Shown piece after piece: positions 17,293-27,244 of a stretch of 64,000 nt of DNA. Origin of the DNA: an uncultured bacterium. GTDB taxonomy: Bacteria > Nitrospirota > Thermodesulfovibrionia > Thermodesulfovibrionales > Dissulfurispiraceae. Numbering within the stretch: position 1 is the first letter of the stretch; the number at the start of each line of letters is the position of its first letter. The stretch covers positions 1 through 64,000 of the forward strand of contig CALEDV010000048.1 in assembly GCA_937949555.1 (NCBI GenBank), given 5' to 3'. Position numbers and translations under genes: made by a program. The notes beneath the pieces are model-generated. The model saw only the letters and a list, made by a program, of their open reading frames with translations. It was not told where the DNA came from and searched no databases.

Positions 17293-18038
17293 TAAATCTC
17301 TTTCTGAGCCTTCTGAGAGAATGGACTTTGCGGGAATCGATTAATCAGCTCTCTAAAAACCTCTGTTGCCTTTTGCTGATTTTTTAAACCCCTATAAGAG
17401 AGCCCTATGAAATAGAGTGTCTCGTCTGCCCTCTTATAATCAGGGAAACTTCTTAGTAGTCCTTCAAATCTCCCAAGGGCAGCACTATAGGATTCTTTCT
17501 TAAAATAAAAGTGTCCAACGAGAAACTCGCTTTCAGCAATGGTATTTCTGCTTTTCTCTATTCTTATGTCAATAACCTCCCTGTAAGGGTTGCGGGGATA
17601 AAGCTCTTTAAGTCTCTCAAACTCTCTAAGCGCCTTTTTGGCAGCGCCTGCACCCTTATCAGGCGCCTCAATCTGGTTAAAATAAGCCATAGCAATTTGG
17701 TACTGCGCATGAGAGGCATACTGATTGTCAGGGTATTGCTCAATAAACTTTCTGTATTCCTCTGCGCCTGCATCAAAATCTCCATCTTTTATATAAGAAT
17801 CAGCAATCCTCAACTGGGCAAGGGGCGCATATTTTCTCGTTTGATCCCTGTTTTTAAGCTCAAAAAGCAGCTTTCTGGCATCCTCATAATCTTTGTTATT
17901 AATCAGCTCATCGGCCCTGGCAAGATAACGATCGGGGTTATAGGCCTCCTCTTTTTTGACCTCTTTGCTGCAGGAAACACAAAGAACAGCAAGCATAAAC
18001 ACAGAGAAGATTAACAAGTATAATTGTTTTAAACTCAT
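17292..18038 (-). CDS. bamD: Outer-membrane assembly lipoprotein BamD
   Basis: A 248-residue lipoprotein: signal peptide with lipobox AVLCVSC-S (Cys near residue 23), then TPR-like repeats, including ARADELINNKDYEDARKLLFELKNRD, AQLRIADSYIKDGDFDAGAEEYRKFIEQYPDNQYAS and a RYPRNPYR-type motif (LYPRNPYREV). It is part of the BAM complex that inserts beta-barrel proteins and marks this as a diderm organism. Confidence 0.88.
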   Translation of the reverse strand: MSLKQLYLLIFSVFMLAVLCVSCSKEVKKEEAYNPDRYLARADELINNKDYEDARKLLFELKNRDQTRKYAPLAQLRIADSYIKDGDFDAGAEEYRKFIEQYPDNQYASHAQYQIAMAYFNQIEAPDKGAGAAKKALREFERLKELYPRNPYREVIDIRIEKSRNTIAESEFLVGHFYFKKESYSAALGRFEGLLRSFPDYKRADETLYFIGLSYRGLKNQQKATEVFRELINRFPQSPFSQKAQKEI

Positions 18039-18102
18039 ATTTATGTATTAAAACTCTTAAGGATAGATGAAGTCAATAATGCAAGGCAAGGGCTGTGGAA
18101 TC

Positions 18103-19077
18103 TCAATCAACCCCTAAAAATGCCTCTTCTGCCTCCCTGTAGAGAAGTTCAGGCTCAGACTTGTACTTCTGAGAGAAATGCATTACCGTCATTCTTCTTA
18201 CCCCTGCCCTCCTTGCTACAATACCAGCCCATTGAGCAGTAAGGTGATGCCGTTGCTCTGCCCTTTCGTATTCAGTATGGCTGAAAAAGGCTTCACAATA
18301 TAGGGAATCTGCCCCTTCTATAAAGGGGATCAACTTATCAATATTATCAGCATTAGGTGAAATGTCCATCACATAGCATAGTTTATGACCCTTTGTGAGC
18401 ATCACGAGATCTGCTAAATCCGATAAGGGGTATCCCTTTTCACCTACTTGTATTATGTAATCACCCTGAGCCTTTGTCCTGATGGCATTCTTCAATTCTC
18501 CAAGCCAGGGTCCCACAGGTAATTGCCTTGCATCTAACAATGCCTTGTTGATGTTGATGTGGACATCCTCTTCCACGCAGTATGCAATCACCGGCACCTT
18601 ATGAGAAAGCACAAGGGCATTCACACTGAAAGCCGCATCCCTTTTGACTGGATTAGCAAAGGTTCTACTGGGGCGATTTATCCTGACAAATTCATTACAG
18701 GCATAGAAACTGGCGCGGTTCAATCGGACATCTTGGATCTCAAAAACCTCAAGACGCAAGGGATACTCCTTAATAAGGTTCCAAGTATAGCCTTTCAATT
18801 TCCCCTCTACACAATCAATTATCCCCGTTGGTCCATAAATAGACATGGGGGTATCTTTTTTCAGCAATGTCCTGAGCATAGTGTCAAAACCAATAAAATG
18901 GTCTATGTGCATATGGGTGACAAAGATATCCGATACGGCATTGAGCTTGCCTTGTTCAAGGGCATCTAAATTGCCTAAATCAAAAAGCATTGCATTCTTA
19001 CAATGGATCGTCCTTACAAAGAGCACCGGGTCCTCAAAGGGCTTATTGACTATCTCTGCATGAAAAGTTGGTTTCAT
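18103..19077 (-). CDS. Ribonuclease Z-like metallo-beta-lactamase-fold hydrolase
   Basis: A 324-residue MBL-fold protein. The zinc motif is IFVTHMHIDHFIGFD (HxHxDH) near residue 55; later come LSHKVPVIAYCVEED, MLTKGHKLCYVMDISPNADN and HLTAQWAGIVARRAGVRRMTVMHFSQKY. The lineage resembles RNase Z, which trims tRNA 3' ends, but also covers other MBL phosphodiesterases. It is divergent from galT. Confidence 0.78.
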   Translation of the reverse strand: MKPTFHAEIVNKPFEDPVLFVRTIHCKNAMLFDLGNLDALEQGKLNAVSDIFVTHMHIDHFIGFDTMLRTLLKKDTPMSIYGPTGIIDCVEGKLKGYTWNLIKEYPLRLEVFEIQDVRLNRASFYACNEFVRINRPSRTFANPVKRDAAFSVNALVLSHKVPVIAYCVEEDVHININKALLDARQLPVGPWLGELKNAIRTKAQGDYIIQVGEKGYPLSDLADLVMLTKGHKLCYVMDISPNADNIDKLIPFIEGADSLYCEAFFSHTEYERAEQRHHLTAQWAGIVARRAGVRRMTVMHFSQKYKSEPELLYREAEEAFLGVD

Positions 19078-19139
19078 AGTGTTATAATCATATCCTATGG
19101 AACAAATAATCAGTCAACTATTTTTAAGGAGGTATTTTA

Positions 19140-20138
19140 ATGCCTGAGTTAAGAAAGGACCCAGTTTCTGGCAGATGGGTCATCATATCAGTGGAGAGAG
19201 GCAAGAGGCCCTCTGACTTTATGTCACCCTCGCAAAAGAGAAAATCCGGTGGGTTTTGCCCCTTTTGTCCTGGCAATGAACACACAACACCCCCGGAGAT
19301 ACTTGCCTTTAGGGAAGCAAATACAGCAGCTAATACGCCTGGTTGGTCTTTGAGAGTTGTGGCTAACAAGTTTCCAGCCCTTCAGATTCATGGCGAACTT
19401 AATAAAAGGGGGGAAGGCGTATTTGATATGATAAACGGCGTGGGTGCCCATGAAGTCATAATTGAGACGCCGGATCATCTTCAGTCTTTGGCAACGGTTC
19501 CTATAAAGCTCGTCGAGGATGTGCTTTGGTCTTTTTTCTTTAGAATATCTGACCTCAAGAAAGACAGCAGGCTTAAATATGTCCTCATCTTCAAGAATGA
19601 GGGAGAGATTGCTGGGGCATCCTTAGAGCACACCCACAGCCAATTAATAGCCCTTCCCATCGTTCCTCAGCGGGTCAAGGAAGAAATGGACAATTCAAAG
19701 AAATACTACGACTCAAAGGAACGTTGTCTAATTTGCGACATCATAAATCAGGAGATAGAAAAGGGCAAGAGGGTCGTTAGTGAAAATGACCATTATGTTG
19801 CCCTTGCCCCTTTTGCTGCTAGAGACCCCTTTGAGACCTGGGTGCTCCCGAAGAGGCACGAGTCAAGCTATGGACCAAAGGATAAGAGTTTCCTTGGCCT
19901 CGCTGAGATGCTTCAGCGGACGCTTAGACAACTTGATAAGGTGCTTGATACACCGCCATACAATTTTATGCTCCATACCTCACCCTTTAAAGAGGAACAA
20001 AACGACTTTTATCACTGGCACATTGAGATACTGCCGAGGTTGACAAAGAGGGCAGGGTTTGAATGGGGTTCAGGATTTTACATAAACCCAACCCTCCCAG
20101 AGGAAGCAGCAAAATTCATGAGAGAAGCAAAGATATAA
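19140..20138 (+). CDS. galT: Galactose-1-phosphate uridylyltransferase
   Basis: A 332-residue GalT: zinc site CPFCPGNEHTTPPE, RVVANKFPAL, EVIIETPDH, and the catalytic histidine triad in EHTHSQLIALPIVP (HxH). The C-terminal FYHWHIEILPR and GSGFYINP are present. It moves UMP between UDP-glucose and galactose-1-phosphate; many bacterial homologues act on other sugar phosphates. A strong AAGGAGGT ribosome site precedes ATG 19140. Confidence 0.9.
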   Translation: MPELRKDPVSGRWVIISVERGKRPSDFMSPSQKRKSGGFCPFCPGNEHTTPPEILAFREANTAANTPGWSLRVVANKFPALQIHGELNKRGEGVFDMINGVGAHEVIIETPDHLQSLATVPIKLVEDVLWSFFFRISDLKKDSRLKYVLIFKNEGEIAGASLEHTHSQLIALPIVPQRVKEEMDNSKKYYDSKERCLICDIINQEIEKGKRVVSENDHYVALAPFAARDPFETWVLPKRHESSYGPKDKSFLGLAEMLQRTLRQLDKVLDTPPYNFMLHTSPFKEEQNDFYHWHIEILPRLTKRAGFEWGSGFYINPTLPEEAAKFMREAKI

Positions 20139-20147
20139 TTGTTTGCA

Positions 20148-22784
20148 ATGGATATTGCAAGGCTTGATTATACTGAATTAAAACGGATTTCAAGGATTCA
20201 TGAGCTTACAAAGGCTATTATCGCCTTTAAGGATCTCGATGAACTGCTCCATACTATTGCCTCTGAGGTGACAAGACTATTCAATGCCCGTGGAAGCATT
20301 ATAAGGGTAGCAAAGGAACACAAACTAATTGTTAAGGCATCATCCTACAACGCCGACGAAGGTCTAATAGACAACAGAGTGATAGAATTTGGCGAAGGCT
20401 TGGCTGGCAGATCGGTATCAGAGGGCAGAACAATAATTTATGAAAAGACAAATGACAGCGATAATATATCTACTCTTATGGACATCAGCAATGCCATTTG
20501 CGCCCCTTTAAGGGCAGGAGATACCCTCTTAGGTACCTTCACAGTCTTTGACAAATTTGACGAATCAGGCAACATACTGCCTTTCACAAAGGAAGATATA
20601 GATACCTTTGAAGGGTTTACTACTGTATCTGCTATAGTTATCGAAAAACTTTATCTATACGAACAGGCGCTGGAAAAGGGCAGAGAGGCGCGAGAGGAGA
20701 AACACAGGGCATTGGAGTTAAGCAAATATCTCCAATCCCTAATTGACAACACCGCAGATGCGATAATCACCACAGACCTAACAAGGACTATCAAGTCCTG
20801 GAACAGTGGAGCAGAGAAGATCTATGGATACACAAAAGAAGAGGCAATAGGAAAGTCCTACCTGCTGATACCTGAATTTATGCTTGATATTGAGAGGGTT
20901 TATACAGAAAGGGTAAGAAGCGGAGACACCCTCAAGAATATCGAAACAGTGCACAAAACAAAGGATGGCGTTCTTATTGATGTAAGCGTTACCATGTCTC
21001 CAATTAAGGACATAAATGGAGAGGTCATAGGCATATCTGGCATATCCAGGGATATAACTCACAAGAAAAAGACCGAAAGAGAGTTGATACGCAAGAATGA
21101 TATGCTCAACAGGCTTATCTTTATCGGTTCTGCAATGAGGAGCACCCTGAATCTCGACAGGCTTCTTAGGATGATACTAACGGCAGTTACTATGGGAGAT
21201 GGCTTTGGCTTTAATAGAGCCATGCTTTTTCTTCTGGATGAAGAGAAAAATACGCTCCGTGGCGCTATGGGCGTTGGTCCCTCAGGGCACGAAGAGGCAT
21301 GGAGAATATGGTCAACCCTGACTATGGAAAACAAAAACCTCTATGCGCTCATAGAGGACATAGAAAGGGGTCCCCTTAGAAAAGACTCCTTTATGGACAA
21401 ACTCTGCTGCAGTATAGAAGTACCCCTGGAGGAGATCTCGGTGCTTACTATGGCTGTAAAAAACAAGACACCTTACAATGTTAAGGATGTGCACCTGCAT
21501 GAGTTCTCCGATACATCTCTGATTCAACATTTAGGCTCCACTGCCTACGCTGTAATACCTCTCATATCTCAGGACAAGGTAATAGGCACCCTTTGGGTTG
21601 ACAATCATTTCTCAAGAAGACCAATTACCGATGAGGACATCGAATATCTTAAGGGCTTTACAAGCCAGATAGCCTCAGCGATAGAAAACGCAAGACTCTT
21701 TGAGAGGGTATATAAGGCAGAGCAAGAGCTTGAAAACATATTTGAATCTATTGATGACATGCTTTATGTGACCGATGCCGACTATATAATACGGAATATA
21801 AACAAGGCTGTGGTTGAAAAACTGAATATGAAAGAAAGCGAGATCATTGGCAGGAAGAGCTTTGAGGTGTTTCATCATGTCTTTGCAGAGTGCGAAACAA
21901 GGTTTAAGAAGTTAGTCAACGGCTCAGAGGAACCTTTCATTGAGGAGATTGAGGATCCTGTTTCTGAAAACACCTACCTGGTGTCATGCTCGCCTATTAT
22001 AGACAGCTCAGGAAAGTCTGCGGGCACTGTGCACATAGTGAGAGATGTATCGGAACTCAAGAGACTCAGAGAGAAGGTTGACGCCAATGAGAGGATGGCT
22101 GCTCTGGGGGAGATAGCGGCAAAGGTTGCCCATGAAATCAGAAATCCGCTCCTAAGCATTGGAGGATTCGCCAGAAGATTAGAGAAAAAGCTTCAGGGTG
22201 GGCTGGCAGATTACGCAAAGATAATAGTAGAGGAAGTTAAGAGATTGGAACAAATATTAAATGACACCCTAAGTTTTGTGAAATCCTCAAGGCTACAAAG
22301 GTCAGTGGTCAATGTGCGCAACTTGATCGAAAGCATTACTAATCTTTTAGAGCCTGTTATTCAGGAAAAACACAATAGAGTCATAAAGGAAATACCTGAC
22401 AACCTGCATGTGTTTGTCAATAATGACAGGTTCAGAGAGGCACTTATGAACATCATCACAAATGCGAACCAGTTTACCTCCAATGGAGTTATTGCCATAA
22501 GCGCCAAAAAAAATGCTATAGATGACTCCGATAAAATGGGCAATATCACCCAGCGTAATGAAATAGAAATTACCATATCTGACAGTGGGACGGGGATAAG
22601 AAAGGAGGATATGTCCAGGATATATGACCCATTTTTTACTACAAGGACAAACGGTACGGGATTAGGTCTCGCTATAACCAAGAGGATCATTGAAGAACAT
22701 GAAGGAAGGATTGAGGTGTCAAGTGTCAAGGATGCAGGAACAACCTTTAAAATCTATTTAGCCTATGAGGAGGGACAAACATGA
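20148..22784 (+). CDS. Multi-sensor histidine kinase (GAF-PAS-GAF-PAS-HisKA-HATPase)
   Basis: About 878 residues without transmembrane segments. Order: GAF (about 25-175), PAS (SLIDNTADAIITTDLTRTIK, 205-310), GAF (330-520), PAS (IFESIDDMLYVTDADYIIR, 530-645), HisKA with phospho-acceptor KVAHEIRNPLLSIGGF, and HATPase with SDSGTGIRKEDMSRIYDPFF and GTGLGLAITKRI. It is a cytoplasmic sensor. The following receiver overlaps its stop by four bases and is its likely partner. The frame is open to a TTG at 20139, but ATG 20148 is the simpler start. Confidence 0.9.
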   Translation: MDIARLDYTELKRISRIHELTKAIIAFKDLDELLHTIASEVTRLFNARGSIIRVAKEHKLIVKASSYNADEGLIDNRVIEFGEGLAGRSVSEGRTIIYEKTNDSDNISTLMDISNAICAPLRAGDTLLGTFTVFDKFDESGNILPFTKEDIDTFEGFTTVSAIVIEKLYLYEQALEKGREAREEKHRALELSKYLQSLIDNTADAIITTDLTRTIKSWNSGAEKIYGYTKEEAIGKSYLLIPEFMLDIERVYTERVRSGDTLKNIETVHKTKDGVLIDVSVTMSPIKDINGEVIGISGISRDITHKKKTERELIRKNDMLNRLIFIGSAMRSTLNLDRLLRMILTAVTMGDGFGFNRAMLFLLDEEKNTLRGAMGVGPSGHEEAWRIWSTLTMENKNLYALIEDIERGPLRKDSFMDKLCCSIEVPLEEISVLTMAVKNKTPYNVKDVHLHEFSDTSLIQHLGSTAYAVIPLISQDKVIGTLWVDNHFSRRPITDEDIEYLKGFTSQIASAIENARLFERVYKAEQELENIFESIDDMLYVTDADYIIRNINKAVVEKLNMKESEIIGRKSFEVFHHVFAECETRFKKLVNGSEEPFIEEIEDPVSENTYLVSCSPIIDSSGKSAGTVHIVRDVSELKRLREKVDANERMAALGEIAAKVAHEIRNPLLSIGGFARRLEKKLQGGLADYAKIIVEEVKRLEQILNDTLSFVKSSRLQRSVVNVRNLIESITNLLEPVIQEKHNRVIKEIPDNLHVFVNNDRFREALMNIITNANQFTSNGVIAISAKKNAIDDSDKMGNITQRNEIEITISDSGTGIRKEDMSRIYDPFFTTRTNGTGLGLAITKRIIEEHEGRIEVSSVKDAGTTFKIYLAYEEGQT

Positions 22785-23134
22785 AACTGCTTGTGGTAGA
22801 TGACGAGAAAAACATTCTAAAGCTTTACAAGGCAGAACTTGAAGATGAAGGATACACAGTTATAACAGCAAACTCAGGGAAAGAGGCAATCGAGTTATTT
22901 GAGAAAGAGAATCCTGACTTGGTAACCCTTGACATTCTGATGCCTGATATTGATGGGATAAGGGTTTTAAGGCAGATGAAGGAGCTAAAGCCTAACATAC
23001 CTGTGATCATGCTTACAGCCTATGATTACAGAGATGACTTCTCCGTTTGGGTTTCCGATGCCTATGTGGTCAAATCCTCTGATCTGGCTACTTTAAAGGC
23101 AACTATAAAACAGATTATTGAAAAGGGATTGTAA
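22781..23134 (+). CDS. Single-domain response regulator
   Basis: A 117-residue CheY-like receiver: acidic pair VVDDEKN, phospho-acceptor aspartate in LVTLDILMPDIDG, switch threonine in VIMLTAYDY, and lysine in YVVKSSDL. There is no output domain. It overlaps the kinase upstream by four bases and the methyltransferase downstream by 17. It likely acts through protein contact or phosphorelay. Confidence 0.88.
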   Translation: MKLLVVDDEKNILKLYKAELEDEGYTVITANSGKEAIELFEKENPDLVTLDILMPDIDGIRVLRQMKELKPNIPVIMLTAYDYRDDFSVWVSDAYVVKSSDLATLKATIKQIIEKGL

Positions 23135-24380
23135 GTCAGCTCTTGTTAAGTTAAGGGCAGGACAGCCCCTCTACAGAGGATATGTCCTGTCCAGAAGTGG
23201 AGGCAGGAATTACTTTATAAGTCATGCCCTGCCAGAGGAATTAGTCCTTGCAAGGATAGAAGAAGAAAAAAGAGACTATGTTTTAGCAAATGCTGTAGAG
23301 ATACTTGAACCTTCTAATGACAGAACCTCACCCCGCTGTCCCCATTTCAAAATATGCGGTGGTTGCCATTATCAGCACATAGAATACCCAAGACAGATCT
23401 CTCTTAAAGAATCAATTCTCCTTGACTGCCTCAAAAGATTGGGAAAGATCGAGACACCCCTGCATAAACCCCTATACGACAGGCAATGGCATTACCGTTA
23501 CAGGGCATCTTTTAAGATTACAAAGGGCATGATTGGCTTTTATAGGGCTAAATCAAGGGATATTCAGGAAATTGAAAGATGCCTTTTGGTCCATGAAAGG
23601 ATATCGGATCTTTTAGCTTTTATTAGGGCTCAGATAACAACCGGGTTTTCAGGCAGTTTAGAGATTGCAGGAGTTGATCCACCCATCGTTACTTTGCTGC
23701 CAGAGGAAGACACAGAAATCTCCACGATTGTAAACATACAAAATAAACTCAACAAATCAGATGTTGACTGTGTGGCTATTTACCCAAAGTCAAAGCATCA
23801 TAGCACGGAAAAATTCATAAGTCTCTGCCTCAACGATGCCCCTTATAAAATCTCACCTAGGGTATTTTTCCAGACAAATTGGGAACTCAACAAAAGGGTG
23901 CTCTTGCTGCTCAGAGAAAATATTCATCTAAGGGGCAAGAAGGTTGTGGACCTATACTCTGGGGCAGGCAACTTTTCATTTGCCTTAGCCGACAATGCAG
24001 AACGAATAACAGGCTACGAGGAAAACCCCAAAGCTGTAAGTAATGCCAAGATCAATGCAAGGCTCAGAGGAGTAAGCAATTGTGAATTTTTCTGCAGCAG
24101 GGCCGAGGATATACCAGTCAAAAACTTTGACATAGCAGTGGTTAATCCCCCCCGAGCGGGACTTACAAAAAGGGCGATGGACAAACTAATATCCCTTCAG
24201 ACTCAGCAGATAATATACCTCTCCTGCGATCCAGCAACCTTTTCAAGGGACCTCGGCAAGTTAAAAACATTGTATGATATTGAATCGGTGAGATTAGTAG
24301 ACTTTTTCCCTCAGACCTTTCATATTGAATCACTGGGAGTGCTTAGGAAAAGGGCTGCCTCAGCAAAAAAAATCTCCTGA
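23118..24380 (+). CDS. RlmD/TrmA-family RNA (uracil-5-)-methyltransferase
   Basis: A 420-residue protein with an N-terminal TRAM-like segment, four cysteines typical of the RumA [4Fe-4S] cluster (CPHFKICGGCHYQHIEY plus a later C), and a SAM domain: FFQTNWELNKRVL, VVDLYSGAGNFSF and DIAVVNPPRAGL. The catalytic cysteine is in IIYLSCDPATFSRDLG. It methylates C5 of uridine in 23S rRNA or tRNA. The start is a TTG overlapping the receiver gene. Confidence 0.88.
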   Translation: MKRDCKSALVKLRAGQPLYRGYVLSRSGGRNYFISHALPEELVLARIEEEKRDYVLANAVEILEPSNDRTSPRCPHFKICGGCHYQHIEYPRQISLKESILLDCLKRLGKIETPLHKPLYDRQWHYRYRASFKITKGMIGFYRAKSRDIQEIERCLLVHERISDLLAFIRAQITTGFSGSLEIAGVDPPIVTLLPEEDTEISTIVNIQNKLNKSDVDCVAIYPKSKHHSTEKFISLCLNDAPYKISPRVFFQTNWELNKRVLLLLRENIHLRGKKVVDLYSGAGNFSFALADNAERITGYEENPKAVSNAKINARLRGVSNCEFFCSRAEDIPVKNFDIAVVNPPRAGLTKRAMDKLISLQTQQIIYLSCDPATFSRDLGKLKTLYDIESVRLVDFFPQTFHIESLGVLRKRAASAKKIS

Positions 24381-24920
24381 TTCTGTTCCCTGCAGGGCGC
24401 TATTGAGCATCTTCAAGGCTTCTAAGGCCGCTGCCTCCTTGTTGTATGACCTATCCCCCTTTAATCTCAACTCCTTTGTTATAACCTTGGATTGACTGCA
24501 GAGGGTAACAAACACAAGTCCTGTCTCTTTATCTTCAAGGGACGAGGGGCCAAGATTGCCTGTGGTAGCAAGTGAATAATCAGATGCCCCGAGAGACCTC
24601 ACATTCCTTGCCATAGCTTCGGCAGTCTCTTTGCTTATAACTCCAAAGCGGTCTATTAAATCATCGGTTATATTCAGAAAAACCCTTTTGGCAAAAGGCG
24701 AATATACTACTAAGGAGGCTATCAAAAAGGCGCTTGCTCCTGGAATCTCAGTAATGGCATGACCTATCAATCCCCCTGTGCATGATTCAGCAACAGCGAG
24801 GGTCTTGCCCTGTCGCCTAAGAAGACAACCTATGGACTGAGAAAGCTCCCTTAATTGGTTGTTCATATCCATACATAATTCATTAATTTTCATAAAAAAC
24901 TCAAGGGCCATTTTTTGCAA
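24360..24920 (-). CDS. pncC: Nicotinamide-nucleotide amidohydrolase (PncC/CinA C-terminal)
   Basis: A 186-residue CinA C-terminal domain protein: LAVAESCTGGLIGHAITEIPGASAFL (catalytic serine), VVYSPFAKRVFL, and TTGNLGPSSLEDKETGLVFVTL. The enzyme deamidates NMN in pyridine-nucleotide recycling. Only the C-terminal domain is present, the usual stand-alone PncC length. Its 3' end overlaps that of the methyltransferase gene. In-frame methionines near residues 4, 10 and 17 make the start slightly uncertain. Confidence 0.87.
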   Translation of the reverse strand: MQKMALEFFMKINELCMDMNNQLRELSQSIGCLLRRQGKTLAVAESCTGGLIGHAITEIPGASAFLIASLVVYSPFAKRVFLNITDDLIDRFGVISKETAEAMARNVRSLGASDYSLATTGNLGPSSLEDKETGLVFVTLCSQSKVITKELRLKGDRSYNKEAAALEALKMLNSALQGTESGDFFC

Positions 24921-24990
24921 AGACCAATATATTGATTTTCACTGTAAAAAAGAGGATAATTTACAGCATTATACTGGGAGGAATATCGAT

Positions 24991-26247
24991 ATGGATTTAA
25001 AAGGATATGTGTTTGAAAAAGCCCTTGAGGCAAAGACAGCCTCAGTAGAGGCAAGAAGACTCACATCGGCAGCAAAGAACTCCATACTCTTTAAAATCGC
25101 AGAAGACTTCAACAAGAGGGCAGAGGAGATTGTCGCCCACAATCAGATAGACATAGAGGCTGCTTCAGCAAAGGGTCTATCAAAGGCATTGATTGACCGT
25201 CTCCGTCTAACAGAACAGAGGATAAAGGAGATGTCCGAAGGTCTTATACAGGTTGCCAAGCTGCCTGATCCAATAGGAGAAGTGCTGAAGATGTGGCAGC
25301 GCCCTAACGGCATGACTGTGGGAAAGATGAGGGTGCCCATAGGCGTCATAGGGATAATTTACGAATCAAGGCCAAATGTTACCGCTGAGGCTGCGAGTCT
25401 ATGTTTTAAGGCAGGTAACGGGGTAATACTAAGGGGCGGTTCAGAGGCGCTAAATTCAAACAAGATAATAGTAAAGATAATAAGGGACGCCTTTAAGGAT
25501 ATGGGTGCTCCAGAAGGAATAATCACCTATCTGGATGTTACCGATCGTGAGGCAATTAACGAGATGCTCAAGTTGGACTGTTTAATAGACCTCATAATCC
25601 CAAGGGGGGGAGAGGGTCTTATCAAGGCGGTAGTAGATAATTCCAGGATTCCTGTGCTAAAACACTACAAAGGGGTTTGTCATGTATATGTGGATAAGGA
25701 TGCAGACCTCGATATGGCTGAGAATATATGTTTTAACGCCAAGGCACAAAGACCTGGCACATGCAATGCAATGGAGACCATGCTTGTGCATAGAGACATA
25801 GCACTCCCATTCCTGAAGGGTGTCTCAAAAAGGTTCTATGAGGCAGGAGTCACCCTTAAGGGCTGTGAAGAATCAAGGAGGATAATCCCTGAGATGCACC
25901 CAGTGTCTGAGGACGATTATTATAGGGAATACTTAGATCTGATACTAAATGTTAAAATAGTGGCAGATATGCAAGAGGCTATTTCCCATATATCAAAATA
26001 TAGTTCTGCTCATTCCGATGCCATAGTAACAAAGGATTATGCTAAGGCTATGACATTCTTAAAAGAGGTAGATTCCTCGGCAGTATTTGTAAATGCCTCC
26101 ACAAGGCTAAATGATGGTTTTCAATTTGGGTTAGGCGCCGAGATAGGCATATCTACTGACAAGATCCATGCAAGGGGACCCATGGGACTTGAAGAACTTA
26201 CGAGCACAAAGTTTATCGTATTGGGAAATGGTCAAATCAGGCAATAA
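24991..26247 (+). CDS. proA: Gamma-glutamyl phosphate reductase
   Basis: A 418-residue ProA: KMRVPIGVIGIIYESRPNVTAEAASLCFKAGNGVILRGGSEA (NADP-binding), the LIIPRGGEGL loop, VLKHYKGVCHVYVD, and the catalytic cysteine in KAQRPGTCNAMETMLV. It reduces gamma-glutamyl phosphate in proline synthesis. The frame is open upstream, but ATG 24991 with GGGAGG ten bases before it fits the family N-terminus. proB is not adjacent. Confidence 0.94.
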   Translation: MDLKGYVFEKALEAKTASVEARRLTSAAKNSILFKIAEDFNKRAEEIVAHNQIDIEAASAKGLSKALIDRLRLTEQRIKEMSEGLIQVAKLPDPIGEVLKMWQRPNGMTVGKMRVPIGVIGIIYESRPNVTAEAASLCFKAGNGVILRGGSEALNSNKIIVKIIRDAFKDMGAPEGIITYLDVTDREAINEMLKLDCLIDLIIPRGGEGLIKAVVDNSRIPVLKHYKGVCHVYVDKDADLDMAENICFNAKAQRPGTCNAMETMLVHRDIALPFLKGVSKRFYEAGVTLKGCEESRRIIPEMHPVSEDDYYREYLDLILNVKIVADMQEAISHISKYSSAHSDAIVTKDYAKAMTFLKEVDSSAVFVNASTRLNDGFQFGLGAEIGISTDKIHARGPMGLEELTSTKFIVLGNGQIRQ

Positions 26248-26279
26248 ATCCAAGCAATAAAAAAGGGAGGGAACTGTCA

Positions 26280-26570
26280 ATGTCCGAAGAACAGAGGATG
26301 AGTCATGAGGAGTTTGTCAAGAAGGCTATAGTAACCCTTAGAAACCCAAAATATAAAGGGATACACACGGTGTATTCTGGTTTTAACGAGGCATTCAAAA
26401 AATACTTCCCTGGCGATGACCCTATTAAGGTGACAAATCAGCTCGCCTCAGAGAATAAAATAAACATAAGACCTGTAAAGGGAGGCGTCATGATATACCT
26501 GCCCGAAGATGCCCCAAATATAAAGACAAAGGGCGAAGATGCCCTCGACAAGATACTCGGAAAGTCCTGA
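26280..26570 (+). CDS. Conserved hypothetical, 96 residues
   Basis: A small soluble protein: EEFVKKAIVTLRNPKYKGIHTVYSGFNEAFKKYFPGDDPIKVTNQLASENK, then IRPVKGGVMIYLPEDAP. The mixed helix/strand pattern looks like a winged-helix or DNA-interacting fold, but I recognise no family. A GGGAGG ribosome site precedes ATG 26280. It lies between proA and nadD in the same direction. Confidence 0.75.
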   Translation: MSEEQRMSHEEFVKKAIVTLRNPKYKGIHTVYSGFNEAFKKYFPGDDPIKVTNQLASENKINIRPVKGGVMIYLPEDAPNIKTKGEDALDKILGKS

Positions 26571-26593
26571 GTATAAAGTTTGAAGGTATTAAG

Positions 26594-27244
26594 TTGCGTA
26601 TAGGTCTTTTTGGGGGCACCTTCAATCCTATACATCTTGGACACCTGAGGGCAGCTGAAGAGGCGCGAGAAAGGATTTTTCTTGAGAAGGTAATATTCAT
26701 ACCTACTGGCACCCCACCCCTGAAGTCCCACAGGATAATAGAGTCTGCAGAACGGTTAAGACTGGTTAAGGTTGCTGTGGCAGAGAACCCCTATTTTGAG
26801 GTATCCGATATAGAGATAAATCAGCCGGGCAAATCCTATACCGTAGAGACTGTGCATAAAATGAAAAAGCTATATAGTGCCCACGAACTCTTCTTTATAG
26901 TTGGGATTGATGCATTTATGGACATGCCACTTTGGTATAAACCTGAGAGCATCCTCTCTGCGATAGACTTTATTGTGCTTACTAGGCCTGGATACCCACC
27001 AGGGCTTTTAAAATCCAGCAGCTACATTGCCGACGATTCTATCAAGGATATTGAATGTATTTCAGATGATATAGAAAACGCTATAACCTTAAAACTAAAA
27101 GGAGGCAGGTCAATTATTATACTTAACATCACAGGAATCAACATATCCTCATCAATGATAAGGGAACGGATAGAAACAGGCAGAAGCCTAAGATATCTCG
27201 TCCCAGATACTACACTTAAGGACATTAGTTCTCTGAAGTTCTAA
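26594..27244 (+). CDS. nadD: Nicotinate-nucleotide adenylyltransferase
   Basis: A 216-residue NadD: nucleotidyltransferase motif GLFGGTFNPIHLGHLRAAEEA, then VIFIPTGTPPLKSH, ISSSMIRERIETGRSLRYLVPD (ISSTxIR signature). It adenylylates nicotinate mononucleotide in NAD synthesis. The start is TTG at 26594 with GAAGG upstream. A hybrid kinase gene follows without a gap. Confidence 0.92.
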   Translation: MRIGLFGGTFNPIHLGHLRAAEEARERIFLEKVIFIPTGTPPLKSHRIIESAERLRLVKVAVAENPYFEVSDIEINQPGKSYTVETVHKMKKLYSAHELFFIVGIDAFMDMPLWYKPESILSAIDFIVLTRPGYPPGLLKSSSYIADDSIKDIECISDDIENAITLKLKGGRSIIILNITGINISSSMIRERIETGRSLRYLVPDTTLKDISSLKF